DNA of 64,000 nucleotides from Microbispora sp. H11081 (GCF_012999535.1 NZ_JABBWV010000005.1:372001-436000), one strand, 5' to 3'; positions 51,112-60,767 are shown, numbered from the stretch's first letter. A program made the numbers and translations. The notes: generated from the letters alone by a model not told the origin.

Positions 51112-53010
51112 TCAGTTGCCGAACGGGTTGTCCCCCTCGTCGCCAGGGGGGCCGACCTGGACGCTGTCGCCCCCGCCGTCGCCCGTGTCTCCGCCGTCAC
51201 CCGTGCCGTCGGTCGGGTCGTCCGTCGGATAGTCCTGGGTCGGCGGCTGGGTCGGCGTCTGCTCCTGGGACGGGCCGCTGGACACCGTCAGCGTGATCGT
51301 GGTGCCGGGGTTGAGCTTGGCTCCGGGCTGCGGCGCCTGGTCGATCACGTTGCCCTCCGGCACCGTGTCGCTCGGCTGCGGCGTGGTCTTGACCTTGAAC
51401 CCGGCGCCTTCCAGCGTCTGCTTGGCGTCGTCGACCGTGAGCCCGAGCACGCTCGGCAGCTCGGTCATCTCCTTGGGCACGTACAACGTGACCAGGGCGC
51501 CCTTCTCGACCTTCTCACCCGGCTTGGGCTTGGTGTCGAACACCTGGCCCTGCGGCTTGGTGGAGGCCTTCGGCACGATGCTGACCTTGAGTCCCATCGC
51601 CTCCAGTTCGGCCCTCGCCTCCTCCGGCGCCTTGCCGACCACGCTGTCGGGGATGACGACCTTCTCCTGGCCCTTGGAGACGATGACCGTGACCGTGGCC
51701 CCAGGTTCGGCGTCCTCGCCGCCGGCGGGATCGGTGCTCACGACGGCGCCCTTGGGCACGTCGCCGTTGAACTCCTCCGGCCCGAAGGCGACCTTGAATC
51801 CGGCTGCCTTCAGCGCCTGCTCGGCCGCGGCCTTGGTCTGGTTCGTCACCGTCGGCACCTGAACGGTGTCGGACGACGAGGAGCCGTCGGACCCGAGGAA
51901 CGCGGCGCCGACGCCGATCATCGCGCCGATCACCAGCAGCGGGATGAGGATCCACAGGGCCGTCTTCAGCGCGTTGTTGCCGCCGCCGCTGCGCCGCCGC
52001 CCGTCGTACCTGCCGCCGCGCTCCTCCTGGGCGTACTCGTAGTCGGGGATGGCGCGGGTGTTCTGGGTCATGGGGGCGCCGCCGGCCGAGGTCATCGTCC
52101 GCGTGCGGTCCGGCGCGCCGTACCCGTTGTACTGCTGGGTGGCCATCGCCATCGTCTGCGGGTCGACCGGCATGCCGGACAGCGCCCGCTGGAGGTCTCC
52201 GCGCATCTCGGCGGCGCTCTGGTAGCGGTGGACCGGGTCCTTGGCCATCGCCTTGAGCACGATCGCGTCGGCCCACTGCGGGATCTCGGGGTCGATCCGC
52301 GACGGCGGGATGGGGTCCTCCCGCACGTGCTGGTAGGCGATCGCCACGGGGGAGTCGCCGGTGAAGGGCGGCTGGCCGGTGAGCAGTTCGTACAGCACGC
52401 AGCCGGTCGAGTAGATGTCGCTGCGCGCGTCCACGCGCTCGCCGCGGGCCTGCTCGGGCGACAGGTATTGCGCGGTGCCGATCACCTGGGCCGTCTGGGT
52501 CATCGTGGCGGCGGAGTCGGCCATCGCCCTGGCGATGCCGAAGTCCATGACCTTGACCTCGCCGTTGACCGTCAACATGATGTTGGCCGGCTTGATGTCC
52601 CGGTGGACGATGCCGCCCCGGTGGCTGTAGTCCAGCGCCCGCAGGATGCCGTCCACCAGTTCCACGGCCCGCTCAGGCAGCAGTCGCCGGTCGGCGCGCA
52701 GCAGGTCGCGCAGCGTCCGCCCGTCGACGAACTCCATCACGATGTACGGCACGGGGGTGCCGTCCATCATGTCCTCGCCGGTGTCGTACACGGCGATGAT
52801 CGACGGGTGGTTGAGCGAGGCGGCGGACTGCGCCTCACGCCGGAAACGCGCCTGGAAGGTGTGGTCCCTGGCGAGGTCGGAGCGGAGCGTCTTGATGGCG
52901 ACGACACGGTCCAGGCGGATGTCCCGGGCGCGATACACCTCGGCCATGCCGCCACGCCCCACGACGCCATCCAGCTCGTAGCGTCCGCCGAGAAGTCGTG
53001 GCTGAGTCAT
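51112..53010 (-). CDS. pknB: Serine/threonine protein kinase PknB with PASTA repeats
   Basis: A 632-residue transmembrane kinase. The kinase domain (about 10-275) shows GRGGMAEVY, VAIK, HRDIKPANIM, DFGIARA and an activation loop with TMTQTAQ, where the TxT is the autophosphorylation pair of PknB. After a linker comes the membrane helix (LWILIPLLVIGAMIGVGAAF). Three extracellular PASTA domains follow (VQVPTV..., KVVIPDSVVG..., TELPSVLG...), which bind muropeptides or lipid II. The chain ends in a Pro/Asp/Gly-rich tail. It regulates cell-wall synthesis and is the last gene of the operon. The ATG at 53010 is preferred to a GTG at 53019. Confidence 0.95.
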   Translation of the reverse strand: MTQPRLLGGRYELDGVVGRGGMAEVYRARDIRLDRVVAIKTLRSDLARDHTFQARFRREAQSAASLNHPSIIAVYDTGEDMMDGTPVPYIVMEFVDGRTLRDLLRADRRLLPERAVELVDGILRALDYSHRGGIVHRDIKPANIMLTVNGEVKVMDFGIARAMADSAATMTQTAQVIGTAQYLSPEQARGERVDARSDIYSTGCVLYELLTGQPPFTGDSPVAIAYQHVREDPIPPSRIDPEIPQWADAIVLKAMAKDPVHRYQSAAEMRGDLQRALSGMPVDPQTMAMATQQYNGYGAPDRTRTMTSAGGAPMTQNTRAIPDYEYAQEERGGRYDGRRRSGGGNNALKTALWILIPLLVIGAMIGVGAAFLGSDGSSSSDTVQVPTVTNQTKAAAEQALKAAGFKVAFGPEEFNGDVPKGAVVSTDPAGGEDAEPGATVTVIVSKGQEKVVIPDSVVGKAPEEARAELEAMGLKVSIVPKASTKPQGQVFDTKPKPGEKVEKGALVTLYVPKEMTELPSVLGLTVDDAKQTLEGAGFKVKTTPQPSDTVPEGNVIDQAPQPGAKLNPGTTITLTVSSGPSQEQTPTQPPTQDYPTDDPTDGTGDGGDTGDGGGDSVQVGPPGDEGDNPFGN

Positions 53011-53077
53011 TTCCTGCACTGTCCCTTGCCGTTCATCTTGGGGTGCCGCCGGTCTCCATCATCAACCCCTCTGCTCA

Positions 53078-54565
53078 TCACTCCCCCTCATCCGGAGGGT
53101 TCGTGTCGTCGGGTGGGGGTTCCGTGGGGAGTGGAGTCTCATCGGTATCCGGGGCCGAGGTGGACGTCGGAGTAGGGGTCGAGTTCGGGGACGAAGCCGG
53201 TTCGGGCGACTGGGTTGTGGGTGGTGCCGACGTGCTTACGGTAGCCGACGGAACGGCGTTCGGCTCGGCCGACGTCGTGACCGGGGAAGGCTGACGTGTC
53301 CGCGGAATCTCTGACCTGGGCGTACGTGCCGGCGACGGCGATGGCGACGGCGAGGATGACGGGGTGACGGGGACGGCGGTCTCACGCGGGTCCAGCGGCG
53401 CTTCGCCGTTCCTGGCGGCCGTGAAGGCGAGGACCCCGATGCAGACCGCGGCGACGCAGCCGGCCGTCGCGAGGAGCAGGGCCGGCGGGCGGCGCCGCCC
53501 GCCGGTGGGGCCCTCGGGACCGTCCTGCACCCGTGTACGGGCGACCGCGTGCGTGGGCGGGGCGGCGGGGACGGGGTCCAGCGGCGCGGTGGCGCCGGGA
53601 CGCGAGGTGGCGTGCCCGGGAGACAGAACCGGCGGCGGGACCGGCGGCGGGACCGGCCCGGGTGCGGCGGTGGCGCGGCCGGCGCCACCGGTCGCGGGGA
53701 AGCCCTGGGGGTCGGTCAGCGAGCCGAGCACCGCCGTCGCGGCGCCCGTGCCCGTGAGCGCCTCCCACAGCACCCGCACCCTTTCGAGGAGGTCGGGGCC
53801 GGTCTCCGGCCGCACGGCGGGGTCCTTGGCCAGCATGGACATGACGAGAGCCGCCACCGGCGCGGGGACGTTCCCCGGCAGCGGCGGGGGCGTGTCGTTG
53901 AGGTGCCGCAGGGCGAGCGCCACCGGAGCCTCCGCCGTGAACGGCGGACGGCCGGCGAGGCACTCGTAGGCCACCACTCCGAGCGAGTAGATGTCGCTCG
54001 CCGGGGTCAGGGTGCTGCCGGACGCCTGTTCCGGGCTCACGTACTGGGCGGTGCCGAGGATCAGGCCGGTCGCGGTCAGCGGCGCGGCCTCCAGCGCGCG
54101 GGCGATGCCGAAGTCGGTGATCTTCACCTGGCCGGTCGCGGTGACGAGCAGGTTGCCCGGCTTGATGTCGCGGTGGATCACCCCGGCCCGGTGGGCGGCG
54201 TACAGGCCCCTGGCGGTCTGCTGGACGATGTCGAGCGTGACGTCCGGCCCGAGCGCGCCGTTGCGGGCGAGGATGGCCGACAGCGGCTCTCCCCGCACCA
54301 GTTCCATCACGAGGTAGGCGTGGCCGTCGCTCTCGCCGTAGTCGAAGACCTGGGCGATGCCGGGGTCGGTGAGGCCGGCGGTGATCCTGGCCTCCGAGCG
54401 GAACCGGTCGCGGAAGGTGGCGTCGCCCGCGACGTGGCGGCCGAGCAGCTTGATCGCCACTTCCCTGCCGAGCAGCTCGTCGTCGGCCCGCCAGACCTCG
54501 CCCATGCCGCCCGCGGCGATGGGAGAGGTCAGCCGGTACCGCCCGCCTAGCACGGTGTCGGTCAT
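53078..54565 (-). CDS. pknA: Serine/threonine protein kinase PknA-like
   Basis: A 495-residue kinase. The catalytic domain (about 9-270) has AAGGMGEVW, VAIKLLG, HRDIKPGNLL, DFGIARA and TATGLILGTAQYVSPEQ. A Pro/Ala-rich juxtamembrane region and one membrane helix (about 360-385) follow. The external part is about 100 residues of Ser, Thr and Pro without PASTA domains, so it cannot sense muropeptides as PknB does and may be glycosylated or span the wall. It lies 58 bases before pknB. Confidence 0.92.
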   Translation of the reverse strand: MTDTVLGGRYRLTSPIAAGGMGEVWRADDELLGREVAIKLLGRHVAGDATFRDRFRSEARITAGLTDPGIAQVFDYGESDGHAYLVMELVRGEPLSAILARNGALGPDVTLDIVQQTARGLYAAHRAGVIHRDIKPGNLLVTATGQVKITDFGIARALEAAPLTATGLILGTAQYVSPEQASGSTLTPASDIYSLGVVAYECLAGRPPFTAEAPVALALRHLNDTPPPLPGNVPAPVAALVMSMLAKDPAVRPETGPDLLERVRVLWEALTGTGAATAVLGSLTDPQGFPATGGAGRATAAPGPVPPPVPPPVLSPGHATSRPGATAPLDPVPAAPPTHAVARTRVQDGPEGPTGGRRRPPALLLATAGCVAAVCIGVLAFTAARNGEAPLDPRETAVPVTPSSSPSPSPSPARTPRSEIPRTRQPSPVTTSAEPNAVPSATVSTSAPPTTQSPEPASSPNSTPTPTSTSAPDTDETPLPTEPPPDDTNPPDEGE

Positions 54566-54572
54566 GTGTCGG

Positions 54573-56027
54573 TCACCGCCCGAGCACCGCCTGCATGACG
54601 TCGTGCGCGATCGGCGCGGCGACCGCGCCGCCGGTGGCGTCGTTGCCCGCGCTGCCCGACTCCACGAAGACCGCCACGGCGACCTTCGGGTCGTCGACGG
54701 GGGCGAAGGAGATGAACCACGCGTGCGACGGCTTGCCCGGCAGCGTCTCCGCCGTGCCCGTCTTGCCGGCCACCGTGATCCCGGGAAGCCTGGCCGCGCC
54801 GCCGGTGCCGCGCTCGACCACGTTGACCATCATCTTGGTCAGCTCGCTCGCCACCTCGGGGCTGACGGCCGCGTCCAGCTCGTCGGGGTCGGTCCCGTCG
54901 ATCTCCGAGCCGTCCGCCATGATCTTGTTGACCAGGTACGGCTTCATGACCGTGCCCTGGTTGGCGATCCCGGCGGCGACCATCGCCATCTGCAGCGGGG
55001 TCATCTGGTTGCTCTGCTGGCCGATCGCGGTCTTGGCGAGGGCGGCCTTGCTCTCGTCCGGGCCGATGTCGCTGGGCGAGACCTCCAGGGGGATCTTCAG
55101 CGGCTGGCCGACGCCGAACTTCTCGGCCTGCTCCTTCAGCTTGTCGTAGCCGACGTCCATGCCCATGATGGCGAACGGCGTGTTGCAGGAGATCGTCAGG
55201 GCCTCGAGCAGCGTCGCCCGGCCGCCGCACGACTCGCCGTGGTAGTTGGGCAGCGAGATGTTCGTGCCCGGCAGCGGCAGCGAGTCGGGCGCGTCGACCT
55301 GGGTGTTCTCGTCACGCGACCCGTCGTCGCTGAGATAGGCCGCGGCGGTCACGGTCTTGAACGTGGACCCCGGGGCGAACGTCAGGTTGATGGCCCGGTT
55401 GAGGAGCGGCTTGTCGCCGTCCTTGTCGAGCTTGTTGTACGCCTTGTTGACCGTCGCCTTATTCGCCTTGGCCAGCGGGTTCGGGTCGTACGACGGCACC
55501 GAGACCATCGCCAGGATCTTGCCGGTCTTCGGTTCGAGCGCGACGACCGCGCCGCGCTTGCCGGTTTCGGCCAGGTCCTTGTACGCGATCTCCTGGGCCT
55601 TGGTGTTCAGCGTGAGGTCGACGCTCGCGCCCTTGGCGGGCTTGCCGCTGACCATGTCGATGGCCCGGCGGACGACCAGGTCGGGGTGGGTGCCGTCGAG
55701 GTAGCGGCTCATCGCGGCCTCGATGCCCGCGGCGCTCTCCGGCGCGAACCAGCCGACCACGTGCGTGAACGGCTTGCCGAGCGGATACTCGCGCTCGAAC
55801 CTGAACTGCTTGTCCCCGGTGTCCACCGTCTTGGCGAGGGTGGTCTTGCCGTTGTCGGCCGTGATCCAGCCGCGGTCGATGTTGTAGCGGGCGTACAGCA
55901 TGCGCACGTTGCGGGAGTCCTCGCGCAGCCCTTCGGCGCGCACCGCGCCGAGGTACGTCACGTTGGCCATGAGCAGGCCGAACATGAGCAGGCAGGCCAC
56001 GGCGACCCGCTTCAGCGGGCTGTTCAT
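54573..56027 (-). CDS. pbpA: Class B penicillin-binding protein PbpA
   Basis: A 484-residue transpeptidase with one N-terminal membrane anchor. The active-site triad is complete: S-x-x-K in APGSTFKTV, S-x-N in TISCNTP, and K-T-G-T in VAGKTGTAE. It cross-links peptidoglycan with the glycan polymerase RodA encoded just upstream; the two genes overlap by 4 bases. In mycobacteria the orthologue acts in septation and is controlled by PknB (family knowledge). Confidence 0.94.
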   Translation of the reverse strand: MNSPLKRVAVACLLMFGLLMANVTYLGAVRAEGLREDSRNVRMLYARYNIDRGWITADNGKTTLAKTVDTGDKQFRFEREYPLGKPFTHVVGWFAPESAAGIEAAMSRYLDGTHPDLVVRRAIDMVSGKPAKGASVDLTLNTKAQEIAYKDLAETGKRGAVVALEPKTGKILAMVSVPSYDPNPLAKANKATVNKAYNKLDKDGDKPLLNRAINLTFAPGSTFKTVTAAAYLSDDGSRDENTQVDAPDSLPLPGTNISLPNYHGESCGGRATLLEALTISCNTPFAIMGMDVGYDKLKEQAEKFGVGQPLKIPLEVSPSDIGPDESKAALAKTAIGQQSNQMTPLQMAMVAAGIANQGTVMKPYLVNKIMADGSEIDGTDPDELDAAVSPEVASELTKMMVNVVERGTGGAARLPGITVAGKTGTAETLPGKPSHAWFISFAPVDDPKVAVAVFVESGSAGNDATGGAVAAPIAHDVMQAVLGR

Positions 56028-57400
56028 CGCTGCATCACCTGGGTCATCCCCTCGTCCTGGATCGCCTGCGGCGGCGGCCGGCGGGCCGCGTCGGACATCC
56101 GTACGAGCAGGGCGATGAGCATCCAGTTGGCCAGCAGCGCCGAGCCTCCCGCGGACATGAACGGCGTCACGAGACCGGTCAGCGGGATCAGCCGGGTCAC
56201 GCCGCCCACGATGATGAACACCTGCCAGGCCAGGATGAACGACAGGCCGCCCGCGAGCAGCTTGGTGAACGGGTCGCGGGCCGCCAGCGCGGTGCGCAGT
56301 CCCCGCTCGACGATCAGCGCGTAGACCATGAGGATGGCCATCAGGCCGGTCAGGCCCAGCTCCTCGCCCACGGCGGGGAAGATGAAGTCGGAGAACGACA
56401 GCGGGATCCGGTACGGGTAGCCCTGCCCGAGCCCGGTGCCGAGGATGCCGCCGGAGCCCATCGCGAACTGGCCCTGCATGAGCTGTTCGCTGCCGCCCAC
56501 GGCGGTGTAGAGCCTCTGGTCCTCCGCGTGCAGCCAGACGTCGAAGCGGGCCTCGACGTGGCTGAAGATCTGCCCGGCGACGAAGGCGCCGCCGATGAAC
56601 AGCAGGATGCCGATGAGCACCCAGGAGGTGCGCTGGGTGGCGATGTACAGCATCACGATGAACGCGCCGAACAGCAGCAGCGAGCTGCCGAGGTCCTTCT
56701 GCAGGACGAGGACGCCGAGGCTGATCACCCAGGTGATGACGATGGGACCGAGGTCGCGTGCCCTGGGCAGGTCGATGAACAGCAGGCGGCGGCCCGCGAG
56801 GGCCAGCACGTCGCGTTTGGCGACCAGGTAGCCCGCGAAGAAGACGACCAGGGCCAGCTTGGCGAACTCGGCGGGCTGGATGCTGAAGGGGCCGACGCCG
56901 ACCCAGATGCGCGCGCCGTTGATCTCTCTGCCGATGAAGGGCAGCATCGGCAGCACGAGCAGGCCCAGCCCGGCGAAGCCGGCGGTGTAGGTGAGGCGCT
57001 GCAAGACGCGGTGGTCCCTCAACGCGATCAGGGTCGCGGAGAACATCACCACGCCGAGCGCCGTCCACATGAGCTGGCTGGCCGCGGACGCGAGTCGCTC
57101 ACCGGCCAGCTCGATCCGGTAGATCATCACCAGGCCGATGCCGTTGACCAGCGTCACGAGGGGAAGCAGCAGAGGGTCGGCCCATGGCGCCCACCTGGCC
57201 AAAACCAGATAGGCCGCGAGCATCAGGCCGCCGAGGCCGAGGCCGTAGCCGAGCATGCCGGACGGGACCTTGCCGTTGATCCCGAGCCCTACGCTGGCGT
57301 ACGCGCCCATCACGATCAGCACGGCGAAGGCGAGCATGCCCAGCTGGGCTCCCCGCCTCTTCGCGGTCATCGGTACGGGCGTGGCTTCGACAGCAGTCAC
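56024..57400 (-). CDS. rodA: SEDS glycosyltransferase RodA/FtsW-like
   Basis: A 458-residue SEDS protein with about 10-12 helices, polymerising lipid II into glycan strands. Conserved regions are GREINGARIWVGVGPFSIQPAEFAKLALVVFFAGYL, VLQKDLGSSLLLFGAF and GLGQGYPYRIPLSFSDFIFPAVGEELGLTG. The C terminus reaches TGLVTPFMSAGGSALLANW. Gene order with pbpA identifies it as the partner polymerase. Confidence 0.94.
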   Translation of the reverse strand: MTAVEATPVPMTAKRRGAQLGMLAFAVLIVMGAYASVGLGINGKVPSGMLGYGLGLGGLMLAAYLVLARWAPWADPLLLPLVTLVNGIGLVMIYRIELAGERLASAASQLMWTALGVVMFSATLIALRDHRVLQRLTYTAGFAGLGLLVLPMLPFIGREINGARIWVGVGPFSIQPAEFAKLALVVFFAGYLVAKRDVLALAGRRLLFIDLPRARDLGPIVITWVISLGVLVLQKDLGSSLLLFGAFIVMLYIATQRTSWVLIGILLFIGGAFVAGQIFSHVEARFDVWLHAEDQRLYTAVGGSEQLMQGQFAMGSGGILGTGLGQGYPYRIPLSFSDFIFPAVGEELGLTGLMAILMVYALIVERGLRTALAARDPFTKLLAGGLSFILAWQVFIIVGGVTRLIPLTGLVTPFMSAGGSALLANWMLIALLVRMSDAARRPPPQAIQDEGMTQVMQR

Positions 57401-58671
57401 TTAGTGGACCTCGTGGGGGTCGGTGTCGCCTCGGCGTCCGGTGTGGGGGTCGCCGAGGCGCCGAAACTCTTGATCCTGGTGATGCCGGCCTGCAGGTCGT
57501 CGACCGGGATGCCGGTGCGGACCTGGTCCTGCTGCACGGCCGGCAGCGACGAGACGCGCAACTCGTCGGTGTAGGCGACCTTCTTGAAGGACACCGGCCC
57601 GACCTCCGCGTCGACGCCCTGGAAGACGACGAGTTCGTCCCCCTTGGCGCCCACGTAGAACTGGCTCTGGGTCCACTCGTAGCCGAAATAGCCGCCGGCC
57701 CCGAGTGCGGCGGCGACGACCAGCACCCCGGCGGCCACTTTCGGGCCCGACCGGCGTTTGCGCGAACGCCGCGCGGAGGCCTGGGCCTCGCGCGCGGGTT
57801 CGTCGTCCAGGTCGTCGTCCGTGATCACCGGTTGCGGCGCGGTCACGGTGGTGGCCCGGCCCGCGGGGGTGTCCGGCGGCGCGGAGCGCACCCGGCCCGT
57901 GCCGGCCGCGCCCACGACCGCCGCCGCGCCCAGCGGCGGCTGGACGTCGTCCACCTCGATCACGTCGGCGACCACACAGGTGATGTTGTCCGGCCCGCCG
58001 CCCCGGTTCGCCAGGTCGATGAGCTGCCGGACGACGTCCTCTGGGTCGTCGATCGTGCTCAGGGTGTGGTGCAGGGTCTCGGCGCTGACCACCGTGGACA
58101 GGCCGTCCGAGCACAGCAGGTAACGGTCGCCCACCTGGGCCTCCCGGTCCTGCAGGTCGGGGTCGACCTCGCCGCTCCCGTCCAGCGCGCGGAGCAGGAT
58201 CGAGCGCTGGGGGTGGTTGGCGGCCTCCTCCTGCGTGATCCGCCCGTCGTCCACGAGGGACTGCACCAGCGTGTGGTCATGGGTGATCTGGTACAGCTCG
58301 CCGTTCCTGAGCAGGTACGCGCGGGAGTCGCCCACGTGGACCAGCGCGAAGCGTGAACCGCTCCAGAGCATCGCGGTGAGTGTGGTGCCCATGCCCTTGA
58401 GGCTCGGGTCGCGGGCCACCATCGCGTGCAACTGGTGGTTGGCGTCCCGTACGGCCGCCTCGATGGCGCTGAGCAGGTCACCGCCGAAGGCGTCCCTGTC
58501 GAGGGACGACAGTGCGGCGATGGCGACCGAGCTGGCCACCTCGCCGTGAGCATGCCCGCCCATGCCGTCGGCGACGGCAAGCAGGCGGCCGCTGGCGTAC
58601 GCCGAGTCCTCGTTGCCTTCACGGAGGAGCCCGACGTCGGAGCGAGCGGCGTAGCGGAGTGCGATGGTCAT
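57397..58671 (-). CDS. pstP: PP2C-family protein phosphatase PstP
   Basis: A 424-residue metal-dependent Ser/Thr phosphatase. The catalytic domain (1-240) has VADGMGGHAHGE, ALVHVGDSRAYLL, LCSDGLS and GGGPDNITCVV, which carry the metal-binding acids. A linker and one membrane helix (VAAGVLVVAAALGAGGYFGYEW) are followed by an external domain of about 90 residues. It reverses PknA/PknB phosphorylation. It overlaps rodA and fhaB by 4 bases on each side. Confidence 0.95.
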   Translation of the reverse strand: MTIALRYAARSDVGLLREGNEDSAYASGRLLAVADGMGGHAHGEVASSVAIAALSSLDRDAFGGDLLSAIEAAVRDANHQLHAMVARDPSLKGMGTTLTAMLWSGSRFALVHVGDSRAYLLRNGELYQITHDHTLVQSLVDDGRITQEEAANHPQRSILLRALDGSGEVDPDLQDREAQVGDRYLLCSDGLSTVVSAETLHHTLSTIDDPEDVVRQLIDLANRGGGPDNITCVVADVIEVDDVQPPLGAAAVVGAAGTGRVRSAPPDTPAGRATTVTAPQPVITDDDLDDEPAREAQASARRSRKRRSGPKVAAGVLVVAAALGAGGYFGYEWTQSQFYVGAKGDELVVFQGVDAEVGPVSFKKVAYTDELRVSSLPAVQQDQVRTGIPVDDLQAGITRIKSFGASATPTPDAEATPTPTRSTK

Positions 58672-59132
58672 TTGCGCAATTCGATGACGGTCTTGCCGAT
58701 GCGGATCGGAACTCCGAGAGGCACCGGGGTCGGGCGGGTCACTTTCGAGCGTTCGAGGAACGTGCCGTTCGTGGAGCCGAGATCCTCCACGATCCACTGG
58801 CCGTCCTGAGGAAAGAGCCGGGCGTGCCGGCTCGAAGCGTAGTCGTCGCTGAGAACCAGCGTGGCGTCGTTCGCCCGGCCGATGGTGATTGGCGTCTCCG
58901 TGAGGTTGATGATGGTCCCTTGCAGGGGACCACCGGTGACGATCAGCTGGCGGGGTTCGCCCTTTTTGGGCTTGGAAACCGGTCGGGGCTGCTTGACCGG
59001 CTTGCGTGCGGGCGCGGGTGCCGTACGCGGACCGAACAGGTCCGTCCGGATGACGCCGACCGCGGCGATCACGAAGAACCACAGCACCGCCAGGAAGGCG
59101 AGCCGGATCAGCAGCAGCGTTAGCTCGGACAT
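58668..59132 (-). CDS. fhaB: FHA-domain protein FhaB (FipA-like)
   Basis: A 154-residue protein with an N-terminal membrane helix (LLLIRLAFLAVLWFFVIAAVGV), a basic linker and a C-terminal FHA domain. The phosphothreonine-binding residues are visible in ITIGRANDATL, SSRHARL and STNGTF. It recruits phosphorylated partners of the kinases to the division site. Confidence 0.94.
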   Translation of the reverse strand: MSELTLLLIRLAFLAVLWFFVIAAVGVIRTDLFGPRTAPAPARKPVKQPRPVSKPKKGEPRQLIVTGGPLQGTIINLTETPITIGRANDATLVLSDDYASSRHARLFPQDGQWIVEDLGSTNGTFLERSKVTRPTPVPLGVPIRIGKTVIELRK

Positions 59133-59149
59133 GGACCGTGTGTCTACCT

Positions 59150-59890
59150 CTAGTCGCGCCTGAACACCAGTGTCGTTCGGCCCAGCGTCACCCGGGTCCC
59201 GTCCTGCATCTCTACCCTGCGGACGGGCTGGCCGTTGACGAATGTGCCGTTGGTCGACCCCAGGTCAACGAGCACGACCTGCGGCCCTTCCACTCTTAGC
59301 TCGGCATGATGCCGTGATACGCCGGGATCCACCAGCCGAAGATCACAATCGGTTCCGCGGCCCAGCAGCGTCACCGGCGTGGTCAGCTCGTACGACCGCT
59401 GACCCTGGGGGTCGTCCTGGGTCGAGACGAGCAGCCGGGGACGGCCGTTGAACGCGCTGGGGCGGCCGGCGGGCACGTCGGTCGGAGGCTGGCGGATCTC
59501 GTCCTGCTCCACCGTCGCGCCGCGGATCACTCCCGAACGGATGCGGAAAAGCCCGACCGCGAGATCGTCGGCCGTCTCGAACCGCACCCGCACCGGCCCG
59601 ACGAACGAGTAGCCCTGCTCCTTGGCGTACTCCCTCGCGAGCGTGGCGAGCTCATGGCTGATGCTGTCGGCGTACACCTCCAACCGCTCGCTGTCGGTCG
59701 TCGACAGCTCCACCACGAAGTCGTTCGGCACGAGCGTGCGACCCTGAGCGACTATCGCGGCGCGCTCGTCCATCTCCCTCTGCACGGCGCTGGCAACCTC
59801 GACCGGCTGGAGTTCGGACTTGAACGCCCGCGCGAAGGCCCCTTCAACCATCCCTTCGAGCCTGCGCTCGAAGCGCTGAAGGACTCCCAC
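59150..59890 (-). CDS. fhaA: FHA-domain protein FhaA (DUF3662)
   Basis: A 246-residue protein. Residues 1-120 are the DUF3662 domain (MGVLQRFERRLEGMVEGAFARAFKSELQPVEVA). A short linker precedes the FHA domain (about 165-246) with LLGRGTDCDLRL, VSRHHAEL and STNGTF. In mycobacteria the orthologue binds phosphorylated MviN and controls lipid II export (family knowledge). It is the first gene of the seven-gene operon. Confidence 0.94.
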   Translation of the reverse strand: MGVLQRFERRLEGMVEGAFARAFKSELQPVEVASAVQREMDERAAIVAQGRTLVPNDFVVELSTTDSERLEVYADSISHELATLAREYAKEQGYSFVGPVRVRFETADDLAVGLFRIRSGVIRGATVEQDEIRQPPTDVPAGRPSAFNGRPRLLVSTQDDPQGQRSYELTTPVTLLGRGTDCDLRLVDPGVSRHHAELRVEGPQVVLVDLGSTNGTFVNGQPVRRVEMQDGTRVTLGRTTLVFRRD

Positions 59891-60048
59891 CAGATCCCTC
59901 CCTTCCCATTGCCACTACGGTCGCGACCGCTCCGGTGCTGCGCTGAGCTCCTTCGCATCGTCGTTTAGAAGGATCGTATCCGGGTTCGTAAGCACCGGCG
60001 GATACGTGCTAACCTTTCCAGGCACCCAGAGATGGGGGCCAACCGCAG

Positions 60049-60134
60049 GGGCAAGTGGCGGAATGGCAGACGCGCACGGTTCAGGTCCGTGTGTCCGAAA
60101 GGACGTGGGGGTTCAACTCCCCCCTTGCCCACCA
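60049..60134 (+). tRNA. tRNA-Leu (anticodon CAG)
   Basis: An 86-base class II tRNA. Acceptor GGGCAAG (60049-60055) pairs with CTTGCCC, followed by discriminator A and an encoded CCA ending at 60134. The anticodon stem CACGG/CCGTG encloses TTCAGGT, giving anticodon CAG. The long variable arm (GTCC-GAAA-GGAC) confirms a leucine-type tRNA, and the T loop is TTCAACT. This tRNA neighbours fhaA in many actinobacteria. Confidence 0.96.
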
Positions 60135-60140
60135 GATGGT

Positions 60141-60182
60141 AGCCCTGTGGGGTCGGAGACGAGGTCTCCTTCCCACAGGGCT
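60141..60182 (+). terminator. Terminator of the tRNA-Leu gene
   Basis: AGCCCTGTGGG at 60141-60151 pairs with CCCACAGGGCT at 60172-60182. An inner GGAGAC/GTCTCC stem lies at 60155-60160 and 60164-60169. A T-rich TTTCTCTTTT follows. Confidence 0.85.
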
Positions 60183-60767
60183 TTCTCTTTTCACAGCTTT
60201 CACGGCCCAGGAGGGCGGCCACGAGGGCTCCCCGGCCGGACGGCGCGCCTCGCCTGGGAGCGAGCGAAGCTTCCACGTCCGGCCTTCCCTCCCGGCCCGT
60301 ACGGCTCGGGCCTCGTGTGCGTGTCACGGCAGGGGCCCCGAAGAATCGGGGCCCCTCCGTTCGCACTGCACATTCTCCGCAGGCCGCCTTTCAAACCACT
60401 TTCCGCATGGTTGCAGGTGACGGCCCTTTCATGCGCTGTCCCACTTGGTGGGCACAGGTGTCTCGCCTGATGAGACATCCCGCATCGCACGAGGTCCCTC
60501 AGGTCCCGCGCTCGCCTGATCGAGGCGGCCGCTCAGCTCCCGCCGGGGGGCCCAGATCGGCGACGAGCGGAAGGGCGGGCGCTGGTACGTGCGGATGGAT
60601 CCACACCCGTCGCCGTATGGGCCGTGCGACGGTGCAGGCTCACATCGTGTGCGGGCGGGGCTGGAGGGCCAGAGCCCGTCGTGCCGGGCGGGAACGGCAT
60701 GGAGGGCTCTGGGCGGATGACACACCGCAGCGGTCGGGAGATCGTCGGCTGTTGGTGCGCAGGTGAA
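60183..60767. other. Gene-free interval with hairpins
   Basis: 585 bases without a supported gene. A perfect 11-bp hairpin (60331-60341 with 60346-60356, loop AGAA) looks like a second terminator and suggests an unrecognised short transcript. An inverted repeat TGTCTC-7-GAGACA lies at 60459-60477. Nothing else can be assigned. Confidence 0.55.
60331..60356. terminator. Perfect hairpin in the tRNA-Leu/SDR gap
   Basis: AGGGGCCCCGA at 60331-60341 pairs with TCGGGGCCCCT at 60346-60356. There is no T tract. It lies 150 bases beyond the tRNA terminator with no gene on either side. Confidence 0.5.
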
